Origin: Actinomycetes bacterium
GTDB lineage: Bacteria > Actinomycetota > Actinomycetes > Mycobacteriales > Pseudonocardiaceae
NCBI GenBank assembly: GCA_021793175.1
Contig: JAJYTH010000036.1
Coordinates: 1 to 32,977, forward strand
DNA length: 32,977 nucleotides
Direction: 5' to 3'
Shown: piece by piece, positions 27,403-32,977 of the stretch
Layout of the letters: each line of letters opens with the position of its first letter
Position numbering within the stretch: the stretch's first letter is position 1
The notes under the pieces: generated by a model
What the model was told of the DNA's origin: nothing
Database searches by the model: none
What the model saw: only the letters and a program-made list of their open reading frames with translations
Position numbers and translations under genes: made by a program

Positions 27403-28173
27403 GTGTCGTCAACCGTCGGTCACGCCCCCCGAAAGGGGCGTGCATTCGCTGAGCAGAGCCGGTTGTCGTTGGTCAGACGCGCGCGGCGTATGAAGCGTTG
27501 CCTCGATGTGGCCTATCCAAACGCACACTGCGAGCTGAACTTCTCGACACCACTGGAACTGCTGGTGGCTGTCATCCTTTCGGCGCAATGCACGGACGAG
27601 CGGGTCAACGCGGTCACGCCCGCGCTGTTTGCCCGCTACCGGAGCGCGGCCGATTACGCGGGAGCCGACCGTACCGAGCTGGAGGAGTTGATCCGCCCCA
27701 CGGGGTTCTTCCGCAACAAGGCGTCGTCGTTGATGAGACTCGGTGCCGCGCTGGTCGAGCGGCACGACGGGGAGGTTCCGGGGACGCTGGAGGAACTCGT
27801 GCGACTCCCCGGCGTCGGACGCAAGACCGCTAACGTGGTGCTGGGGGAAGCCTTCGATGTCCCCGGTATCACCGTCGACACCCATTTCGGCAGGCTGGCG
27901 CGGCGCTGGCTTTGGACCGACAGCGACGACCCGGTGAAGATCGAGCACGAGGTCGGACAGCTGTTCCCTCGCAAGGAGTGGACCATGCTGTCGCACCGCG
28001 TGATCTTCCACGGTCGCCGGATATGCCATTCTCGTAAGCCTGCGTGCGGTGCCTGTCCCTTGGCGAAGGACTGTCCCTCGTACGGCACCGGGCCTACGGA
28101 GTTCGACGTCGCGGCGAAACTCGTCAAGGGGCCCGAACGCGATCATCTGTTGGAGCTGGTGACGAACTCTTGA
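27403..28173 (+). CDS. nth: Endonuclease III (DNA glycosylase/AP lyase)
   Basis: Removes oxidised pyrimidines from DNA and cuts the abasic site. The 256-residue protein has the helix-hairpin-helix [13 protein letters not shown] with catalytic Lys141, the catalytic Asp159 in TVDTHFGR, and a C-terminal 4Fe-4S site C-X6-C-X2-C-X5-C (Cys208, 215, 218, 224). An N-terminal extension of about 25 residues is common in actinobacteria. GTG 27403 lies six bases after TAGGCT (27391-27396), pointing to a leaderless mRNA. It begins the operon nth-tlpA-NUDIX-marP; its stop overlaps the next start by three bases (TTGA). Confidence 0.96.
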   Translation: MSSTVGHAPRKGRAFAEQSRLSLVRRARRMKRCLDVAYPNAHCELNFSTPLELLVAVILSAQCTDERVNAVTPALFARYRSAADYAGADRTELEELIRPTGFFRNKASSLMRLGAALVERHDGEVPGTLEELVRLPGVGRKTANVVLGEAFDVPGITVDTHFGRLARRWLWTDSDDPVKIEHEVGQLFPRKEWTMLSHRVIFHGRRICHSRKPACGACPLAKDCPSYGTGPTEFDVAAKLVKGPERDHLLELVTNS

Positions 28174-28775
28174 CGACGGCGACGAAGTGGGCGCTCGCCG
28201 CGGGTGCGCTTGCACTCGCGTTGATCGTCGCGTTGCTGCCCCGCACGGATGACGTTCCCGAAGAGAACGGCGCTGACCTCGGCCCGGCCAGAGAACGGGC
28301 CGCCCTGGCGTCGTGTGTGCCCCCCGAAGGCGTGAGCCGAGCGGGCGGCGAGGCGTCCGAGATGTTCGAGGCGGAGACGCACTGCCTCGGCGACGGCTCC
28401 CAGGTCGACTTCGCCGACACGTTGGGAGACGGCCCGACGCTGGTCAACGTATGGGCCACGTGGTGTGAGCCCTGCCGCGAGGAGCTCCCGCTGCTGGCCG
28501 ACTACGCCGCGCAGCCGGACGCTGTCCGAGTGGTGACGGTGCAGGTGCAGAGTTCGGCGGCCGACGGGCTGGAGCTGCTGACCGAACTCGGGGTGCGACT
28601 GCCCACCGTCCACGACGGGGAAGGCGCGAGCGGGCCGGTGCGTGAGGCACTAAGGGCTCCCAAAGCGCTTCCCGCCTCGTACCTCGTCGTCGATGGACAG
28701 GCCCAGTTCGTGAACGACCCTCGGTTGTTCACCTCACTGGACGAGATCCGGAATGCGGTGGAGCGTGCGCGATGA
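28170..28775 (+). CDS. TlpA/ResA-like membrane-anchored thioredoxin
   Basis: A 201-residue thiol-disulfide oxidoreductase acting outside the membrane. It has an N-terminal signal anchor (residues 5-24), then a TlpA-type thioredoxin domain with [15 protein letters not shown] (Cys99, Cys102) and the cis-proline segment ALPASYLVV. Two extra cysteines (Cys49 in LASCVPP and Cys72 in THCLGDG) precede the fold and could form their own disulfide. TTG 28170 overlaps the nth stop codon and is the only start fitting the signal anchor; the frame itself is open upstream but shadows nth. The equivalent is Rv3673c (from memory). Beside MarP, whose protease domain also has a disulfide, it may reduce or form bonds in envelope proteins. 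Confidence 0.9.
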   Translation: MTTATKWALAAGALALALIVALLPRTDDVPEENGADLGPARERAALASCVPPEGVSRAGGEASEMFEAETHCLGDGSQVDFADTLGDGPTLVNVWATWCEPCREELPLLADYAAQPDAVRVVTVQVQSSAADGLELLTELGVRLPTVHDGEGASGPVREALRAPKALPASYLVVDGQAQFVNDPRLFTSLDEIRNAVERAR

Positions 28776-29464
28776 GTGGACCCCTGACGACACCCGACGA
28801 CGTGCCGGAGTGGCTGCGCCCCCTGGTCGAGGCCAGCGCGAAGGTTGACACGACCACGTTCACGCGGGTCACCGCGCCGCCGTACGGCAACGCGCGACGC
28901 GCGGCGGTGCTGATGCTGTTCGGTACCGGTGAACAGGGGCCGGACGTGTTGCTGCTGCGCCGGGCCGACACGCTCGGTTCTCACGCGGGACAGGCGGCCT
29001 TCCCCGGGGGCGGGGCCGAAGACAGTGAGGACCCGGTGACCACGGCACTGCGGGAGGCCGAGGAGGAGACCGGGGTGCTGCCCGAGGGGGTTCGTCCCGT
29101 CGCGTTGTTTCCCGAGCTGTACGTTCCCGTATCACGGTTCGCGGTGACGCCCGTGCTCGCTCACTGGAGTCGACCGTCGCCCGTGCGTCCCGTCGACCCC
29201 GCGGAGACGGCTGCCGTGGCCAGGGTGCCGATCGCGGAACTCTCCGACCCCGCGAACAGGTTCGTGGTCGCCCGGCGCGACGGGAGATGGCGTGGACCCG
29301 CGTTCACCGTCCGAGGGTTGTTCGTGTGGGGATTCACGGCCGGTGTGTTGGCGACGCTGCTGGAGCTCGGTGGTTGGGACAGAGAGTGGGACCGCACGGA
29401 CGTGCGTGACCTTGACGTAGCGTTGGCCGAGCACGAGGCGCGCACCGCAGCCGAACGGATGTGA
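28772..29464 (+). CDS. NUDIX hydrolase, CoA pyrophosphatase type
   Basis: A 230-residue NUDIX enzyme with a complete box: G80-X5-E86-X7-REAEEETGV (94-102). It is preceded by LGSHAGQAAFPGGG, the UPF0035 signature characteristic of enzymes that cleave CoA and its derivatives to 4'-phosphopantetheine and 3',5'-ADP (NUDT7/NUDT8-like). A hydrophobic segment, FTVRGLFVWGFTAGVLATLL, near 180-200 is common in the group and is part of the fold rather than a membrane helix. The counterpart is Rv3672c. ATG 28772 overlaps the tlpA stop (ATGA), and marP follows 12 bp later. Confidence 0.92.
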   Translation: MSGPLTTPDDVPEWLRPLVEASAKVDTTTFTRVTAPPYGNARRAAVLMLFGTGEQGPDVLLLRRADTLGSHAGQAAFPGGGAEDSEDPVTTALREAEEETGVLPEGVRPVALFPELYVPVSRFAVTPVLAHWSRPSPVRPVDPAETAAVARVPIAELSDPANRFVVARRDGRWRGPAFTVRGLFVWGFTAGVLATLLELGGWDREWDRTDVRDLDVALAEHEARTAAERM

Positions 29465-29476
29465 CGAGGAGAGACG

Positions 29477-30661
29477 GTGAACTGGGTCGACCTGCTGGTG
29501 ATCCTCCTGGCTCTGCTCGCGGCCGTCTCCGGTGCCCGACAGGGGTTCGTCGTCGCGTTGCCGGCCTTCCTCGGTGTGATCGCCGGCGCGGTGCTCGGGA
29601 TCCAGCTCGCCCCCTTCCTCGTCGAGGAGGTCGACCATCCCGCCGCCAAGGTGGCGTTCGCGGTCGGCACGGTGATCTTTCTCGTCGCCCTCGGTGAGAC
29701 CCTGGGCGTGTACTTCGGCAACAAGCTCAAGCGCAGGATCTCGTCGCCGAAGCTGTCCGGCGTGGACAACGCGTTGGGGGCCGTCGTACAGGGCGCCGTG
29801 GTGTTCGTGGTCGCCTGGCTCATCGCCCTGCCCCTGACCAGCGTCGCCGCTCTGCCGGGGCTGACCAGGGCGATCAACGACTCGGCCGTGCTCGGTGGGG
29901 TCAACGAGCTGATGCCCGAAGCCGCCCAAGGCTTGCCGGGTGAGCTGCGCAATCTGCTCGACGAGTCCGACTTCCCGTCGATCCTCGCGCCGTTCCAGGA
30001 GACGCCGGTACGCCAGATCAATCCACCGGACCCGGCGTTGCAGAACAGCGCCGTGGTCCAGAACGTGCGGCCGAGCGTGCTGAAAGTGCGCGGCACCGCG
30101 CCGAGCTGCTCCCGGTCGTTGGAGGGCACCGGGTTCGTCGTCGACGAAGAGCGGGTGATGACCAACGCCCACGTCGTCGCGGGCACCGAACGCGTTCTGG
30201 TGGAGACGGCCCAGGGGCACCTCGACGCCGACGTGGTGCACTACGACCCCACCACCGACCTCGCCGTGCTCGCCGTGCCCGGACTCGACGAGGAGCCACT
30301 GCCGTTGGCGGAGGAACCGGTCGAGGCCGGCGACGACACGATCGCGCTCGGTTACCCGCTCAACGGGCCGTACACCGCCGCGCCGACACGGATCCGGGAA
30401 CGGATCACACTGCGTGGCCCCGACATCTACGACGCCCGAACCGTGGAGCGGGACGTCTACACCGTCCGAGGACAGGTGCGCAGCGGTAATTCGGGCGGCC
30501 CTTTGATCGACCCGCAAGGCCGTGTCGTCGGTGTCGTGTTTGGAGCCTCGGTGGAGGACCCCGACACCGGTTTCGTGCTCACGGCCGACGAGGTGAGCGA
30601 CGAGATCGAACGGGCCCGGTCCTTCACCGTCGAGGTCGACACGGGACCCTGTACGGGCTGA
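29477..30661 (+). CDS. marP: Membrane-bound serine protease MarP
   Basis: A 394-residue envelope protease. The first 160 residues form four hydrophobic segments of a CvpA-like membrane domain (about 5-18, 23-45, 57-78, 102-125). A trypsin-like domain follows with the triad His232 (TNAHVVAG), Asp261 (TTDLAVLAV) and Ser339 (RSGNSGGPLID). Cys211 and Cys392 correspond to the disulfide pair that stabilises the M. tuberculosis enzyme (Rv3671c), where MarP is needed for acid and oxidative-stress resistance and acts on a peptidoglycan hydrolase. GTG 29477 has GAGGAGAG upstream. Last gene of the nth operon, ending five bases from the convergent hydrolase stop. Confidence 0.95.
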   Translation: MNWVDLLVILLALLAAVSGARQGFVVALPAFLGVIAGAVLGIQLAPFLVEEVDHPAAKVAFAVGTVIFLVALGETLGVYFGNKLKRRISSPKLSGVDNALGAVVQGAVVFVVAWLIALPLTSVAALPGLTRAINDSAVLGGVNELMPEAAQGLPGELRNLLDESDFPSILAPFQETPVRQINPPDPALQNSAVVQNVRPSVLKVRGTAPSCSRSLEGTGFVVDEERVMTNAHVVAGTERVLVETAQGHLDADVVHYDPTTDLAVLAVPGLDEEPLPLAEEPVEAGDDTIALGYPLNGPYTAAPTRIRERITLRGPDIYDARTVERDVYTVRGQVRSGNSGGPLIDPQGRVVGVVFGASVEDPDTGFVLTADEVSDEIERARSFTVEVDTGPCTG

Positions 30662-30665
30662 AACC

Positions 30666-31598
30666 TCAGACGCTACGCAGGAACCCGGTGAGCAGCTTGC
30701 CGGTGTGTTCCGGTGCTTCCAGATGTGGGAAGTGCCCGACCCCGCTCAGTAGTTCGATCCGGGAGTCGGGACCACGCCACGGTGCCGACTCACACGCGGT
30801 GCTCGGCAGCACGCACGGATCGTCCTCGCCGTGTACCTGCAACACCGGCATCGACACCCTGTCGGCCACTGTCTCGGCGAATCTGCGCCCGTCGCCGCGG
30901 AACTGTGAGCGAAACGCCCACCGGTAGTACTCCAACGCACTGTGGGCCACACCGGGCACCTGCATGGCCTGCCGGAACCGGCGCGCCGTGTCGGGGAAGT
31001 CCGGTTGCTGCCGCCAGTGGCTTCCCGACCATGCCCGCAGCAGCCGTTCCACTTCGGCGGCGTCCGCTGCCACGAGCTTGCGTTCGGGCACCATCGGAAC
31101 CTGGAACCGGAACAGATGCCCCATCGCGCTCGCCTGCCCCCGTCGGCGCCACCAGCTGCGCCCGATGGCCGACCGCAGGGCGAGCGGGTGGGCTCCGCCG
31201 AGCACACTGACGGACGCCACCACGCGCGGATGCAGTGCCGCGACCGACCACGAGAGCAAGCCACCCCAGGCATGTCCGACGAGGTGGGCCTTGCGTTCCC
31301 CGAGTGCGCGCACAAGTCCCGCGACATCCCCGGAGAGTGTCCAACCGTCGTAGCCCCGGGGAGGTTTGTCGGAGTCGCCGTAGCCTCGGAGGTCGGCGGC
31401 GACCACGCGGAACCCCGCGTCCGCCAGCATGCGCAGTTGGTGGTGCCACGCCCACCAGAACCCCGCGAAGCCGTGCAACAGCAACACCAGGGGACCGGTT
31501 CCGAGCTCGGCGACGTGCAACCGGATCCCGTTGGCGGACACGTCGCGGTGCGTCCAGGGGCCTTCCAGCCGTACGGTCGACGGATCGGGGGCGGACAC
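30666..31598 (-). CDS. Alpha/beta hydrolase, epoxide-hydrolase-like, with no standard nucleophile
   Basis: A 310-residue alpha/beta-hydrolase protein resembling the EphE group (Rv3670 in M. tuberculosis, from memory). It has HGFAGFWWAW (oxyanion motif, 42-51), LRGYGDSDKPPRGYDGWTL, the elbow VGHAWGG (107-113), cap tyrosines in ALEYYRWAF, the acid in HGEDDP (259/260) and His289 in GVGHFPH. The nucleophile position of the elbow G-H-X-W-G is Ala110, where Asp (epoxide hydrolases) or Ser would be needed, so normal catalysis is unlikely although the other active-site residues remain. GTG 31598 is preferred; the frame extends to 31661 but would overlap the upstream gene. It follows the holin-like gene by 25 bp. 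Confidence 0.85.
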   Translation of the reverse strand: MSAPDPSTVRLEGPWTHRDVSANGIRLHVAELGTGPLVLLLHGFAGFWWAWHHQLRMLADAGFRVVAADLRGYGDSDKPPRGYDGWTLSGDVAGLVRALGERKAHLVGHAWGGLLSWSVAALHPRVVASVSVLGGAHPLALRSAIGRSWWRRRGQASAMGHLFRFQVPMVPERKLVAADAAEVERLLRAWSGSHWRQQPDFPDTARRFRQAMQVPGVAHSALEYYRWAFRSQFRGDGRRFAETVADRVSMPVLQVHGEDDPCVLPSTACESAPWRGPDSRIELLSGVGHFPHLEAPEHTGKLLTGFLRSV

Positions 31599-31623
31599 GT
31601 GCGACAAGCTCGGGTGGAAGCCG

Positions 31624-32124
31624 TCAGTGCGCCGTCGTGGAGCCTGTGGCCGAGTCCGCATCGTGCGTCCGTCGATGCCGCAGCGTGTCGGCGGTGCTCT
31701 TGAGACTGTCGATCGAACGCTGAGGCTTGCGCACCCGCTTCCATTTCCGCAGACCGATGTAGCCCGCGATCCCCGCCACCAGCAGCATCACCAGGAAGAC
31801 GATGCCGAACGAGGCCCATCGCGGCAGCCACTCGGCCAACAGTTCCCCGAGGAAGAAAAAGAAGAAGAACGAACTGTACAGCGCGATGACACCGGCGACG
31901 ACGAAGAAGAGACTGCCCTTGAAAGCCTTCTTCGCCTCACCGACGGCCTCGGTCTTGATCAGTTCGACCTCGGCTCTGACCAGCGTGGACACGTGCTGGG
32001 CCGCGTCCTTCACCAAGGAGCCGATGGACGCGTCCTGTGCTGTTCCGTCGTCTGAGGACAACGGGAGATAGGGCACCGCAGGGCCACCCGCGTCGTCCTG
32101 CTGAAGGTTCTTGGGGCTGCTCAC
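31624..32124 (-). CDS. Phage-holin-family-like (DUF1469-type) membrane protein
   Basis: A 166-residue protein. An N-terminal hydrophilic part is followed by an amphipathic helix (SIGSLVKDAAQHVSTLVRAE, VELIKTEAVGEAKKAFKG), two membrane helices (about 70-95, with an unbroken run of phenylalanines, and 105-130), and a basic tail ending in RHRRTHDADSATGSTTAH. This layout is that of the actinobacterial holin-superfamily/DUF1469 proteins; in most genomes these are housekeeping membrane proteins, not phage genes. GTG 32124 gives MSSPKNLQ; ATG 32133, three codons earlier, is the alternative. It corresponds to Rv3669 by position and lies upstream of the alpha/beta hydrolase. Confidence 0.85.
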   Translation of the reverse strand: MSSPKNLQQDDAGGPAVPYLPLSSDDGTAQDASIGSLVKDAAQHVSTLVRAEVELIKTEAVGEAKKAFKGSLFFVVAGVIALYSSFFFFFFLGELLAEWLPRWASFGIVFLVMLLVAGIAGYIGLRKWKRVRKPQRSIDSLKSTADTLRHRRTHDADSATGSTTAH

Positions 32125-32181
32125 GCGCCTCATCGTGCCACGTGATCAATCCGAAGGCTCGGCGGGCGCGCCGCGACGCGT

Positions 32182-32470
32182 TCACCCGAGTGCCGCACCG
32201 GACCCGAAGCCCACCGCGTACGTCATGAGCATCGTCAGCAAGCCCACTCCGACGTTACGGGCTGCGGCTCGTCCCCGAGGTGCCTGGCCGAGCCGGGCGC
32301 TCACCCAGCCGGCGATCGCGAGCGTGATCGCGACCGCACCGGCCGTGGCGGGCACTCTCACGATGCCGTTCGTTGGCCCCGAGCACGCCCGCTCGCAACC
32401 AGTTGAGTCTGCCGCCCACGTGAGCGGTGTGCGGCTCGTCGGCGTGGATCTCCTTCGGAGCCTCGGACAC
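32182..32470 (-). pseudogene. VIT/CCC1-type iron-manganese transporter gene, internally deleted and frameshifted
   Basis: From GTG 32470 the first 32 codons read MSEAPKEIHADEPHTAHVGG then RLNWLRAGVLGAN, the typical start of VIT1/CCC1 family metal transporters, which continue N-D-G-I-V. Here one extra base (near 32369-32370) shifts the frame; in the shifted frame G-I-V continues directly into RVPATAGAVAITLAIAGWVS, ARLGQAPRGRAAARN and MTYAVGFGSGAALG, the last two helices and C-terminus of the same family. The central 130-150 residues are missing. Without the extra base the remnant would be 95 codons in frame (289 bp = 96 x 3 + 1), so the deletion preserved frame. It is almost certainly non-functional as a transporter; a sequencing error at the extra base would leave a two-helix mini-protein. 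Confidence 0.8.
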
Positions 32471-32511
32471 CGTTCCATGACAACCCGGACCGGGCCGACC
32501 GGCAAGACGAG

Positions 32512-32547
32512 AAGAAGGGGGGCGGAATCCGCCCCCCTTCTTATTTT
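32512..32547. terminator. Strong terminator hairpin
   Basis: AAGAAGGGGGGCGGA (32512-32526) pairs exactly with TCCGCCCCCCTTCTT (32528-32542), followed on the plus strand by ATTTTC. It lies 26 bp past the stop of the minus-strand coiled-coil gene and upstream of the broken VIT gene, so it isolates the two. Confidence 0.85.
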
Positions 32548-32567
32548 CGGATGGGCTGTCCTCTTCG

Positions 32568-32972
32568 TCAGCTCTGCAGTTCGGCCAGAGCCTGTTTGGC
32601 CTGCTCCAGCTCGGCCTCCAGCTGTGCGACCTTGGCCTGCTGCTGCTCGCGGGCCTCGTTGATCACCTCGTCGATCGGTGCGGAGAGTTCCTCGTGGAGC
32701 TCCTTCGCCGCGCGGGACACGGCCGAGGCCGGGATGTCCAGACCCTTGGCGACCCACTTGCTGCCGTGCTTGAGCTCGGCCTGCCATTCACCGTCGGCGG
32801 TGCCGGTGACGGTGAGGGTGAGCACCACGGCCCTGGTCTTGCGGGCGCTGCTCTTGGTCCTGCCCCGAGTCGGTTTGGCCGGTTCCGCCTGTGGTGACCG
32901 GTCGGACTGTTCCGGCTGCTCCTGCTGCGTCTGCTGCTCGGGCTCGGCCGGGTGCTCGCCCTCCCGGTTCAC
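32568..32972 (-). CDS. Basic, coiled-coil protein of unknown function (possibly DUF6319-like)
   Basis: A 134-residue protein in three parts: a Glu/Gln/Pro-rich N-terminus (EHPAEPEQQTQQEQPEQSDR), a Lys/Arg-rich linker with an AT-hook-like KPTRGRTKSSARKTR, a central 50-residue globular part (VVLTLTVTGTADGEWQAELK, HGSKWVAKGLDIPASAVSRA), and a C-terminal coiled coil (QQQAKVAQLEAELEQAKQAL). The central part resembles, from memory, actinobacterial DUF6319 proteins; I could not check. The basic linker hints at nucleic-acid binding. GTG 32972 is five bases from the window end, so the true start may lie further upstream. It ends before a strong terminator. Confidence 0.72.
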   Translation of the reverse strand: MNREGEHPAEPEQQTQQEQPEQSDRSPQAEPAKPTRGRTKSSARKTRAVVLTLTVTGTADGEWQAELKHGSKWVAKGLDIPASAVSRAAKELHEELSAPIDEVINEAREQQQAKVAQLEAELEQAKQALAELQS

Positions 32973-32977
32973 CGGGT

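Noticed and set aside
31624-32124. Holin-like gene as evidence of a prophage
   Set aside because: No other phage gene is present, and this membrane protein has a conserved chromosomal position beside marP in related genomes.

Overview
This window is a GC-rich chromosomal segment from an actinomycete. The dominance of C/G at third codon positions, many GTG starts, a WhiB protein, an aspartokinase with an internal start, and a gene order closely matching (from memory) Mycobacterium tuberculosis leuA-ask-asd and Rv3683 to Rv3669 all point to the Mycobacteriales/Pseudonocardiales. A Saccharomonospora- or Amycolatopsis-like organism is my guess; the genus cannot be fixed from this window alone. 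It is largely core chromosome: I see no phage, IS element, integrase, CRISPR array or secretion cluster.

Layout. At 1-5930 lie branched-chain and aspartate-family biosynthesis: leuA (minus) behind a regulatory leader with a leucine-rich leader peptide, and the lysC-asd operon (plus), with a small membrane protein and a nitroreductase between. At 5931-10943 are a small lipoprotein, an MFS transporter divergent from a FurA-like regulator, an HSL-type esterase, an NADPH-dependent FMN reductase-like protein and Dps. At 10966-13714 are an S9 peptidase, a methyltransferase and tRNA-Pro(CGG). From 13753 the block syntenic with M. tuberculosis Rv3683-Rv3669 begins: metallophosphoesterase, class A penicillin-binding protein (PonA2-like), WhiB4-like Fe-S regulator, a pair of ArsA/GET3-type ATPases, DUF4177 protein, RidA, two paralogous proteins of unknown function, a NUDIX hydrolase, a metallo-beta-lactamase-fold hydrolase, an MFS transporter, Crp, a small membrane protein, endonuclease III, a TlpA-like thioredoxin, a CoA-type NUDIX hydrolase, a MarP-like membrane serine protease, an alpha/beta hydrolase and a holin-like membrane protein. 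The right end holds a broken VIT/CCC1-type transporter gene and a coiled-coil protein.

How the genes fit together. The cluster after 13753 mixes envelope synthesis and stress (PonA2, MarP, TlpA), redox sensing (WhiB4, Crp), DNA and nucleotide or CoA repair and sanitation (Nth, two NUDIX proteins, RidA) and membrane-protein targeting (ArsA/GET3 pair). Genes run in tightly coupled operons with 1-4 bp overlaps: DUF4177-RidA-paralog 1-paralog 2-NUDIX-MBL and nth-tlpA-NUDIX-marP.

Most interesting observations: (1) a complete attenuation-like leader before leuA, namely a 14-codon apparently leaderless peptide with four consecutive Leu codons whose CTCCTTC sequence is an exact complement of the leuA ribosome binding site, plus an 11-bp hairpin and a pseudoknot; (2) a 575-bp gene-free interval beside crp densely packed with hairpins, a candidate undescribed structured RNA; (3) a VIT/CCC1 gene reduced by an apparently in-frame internal deletion and then broken by one extra base; (4) an epoxide-hydrolase-like protein whose nucleophile position is alanine; (5) a tandem pair of paralogous proteins of unknown function; (6) at least nine genes whose start codon lies 6-8 nt after a TANNNT box, indicating leaderless transcription and fixing several start codons.
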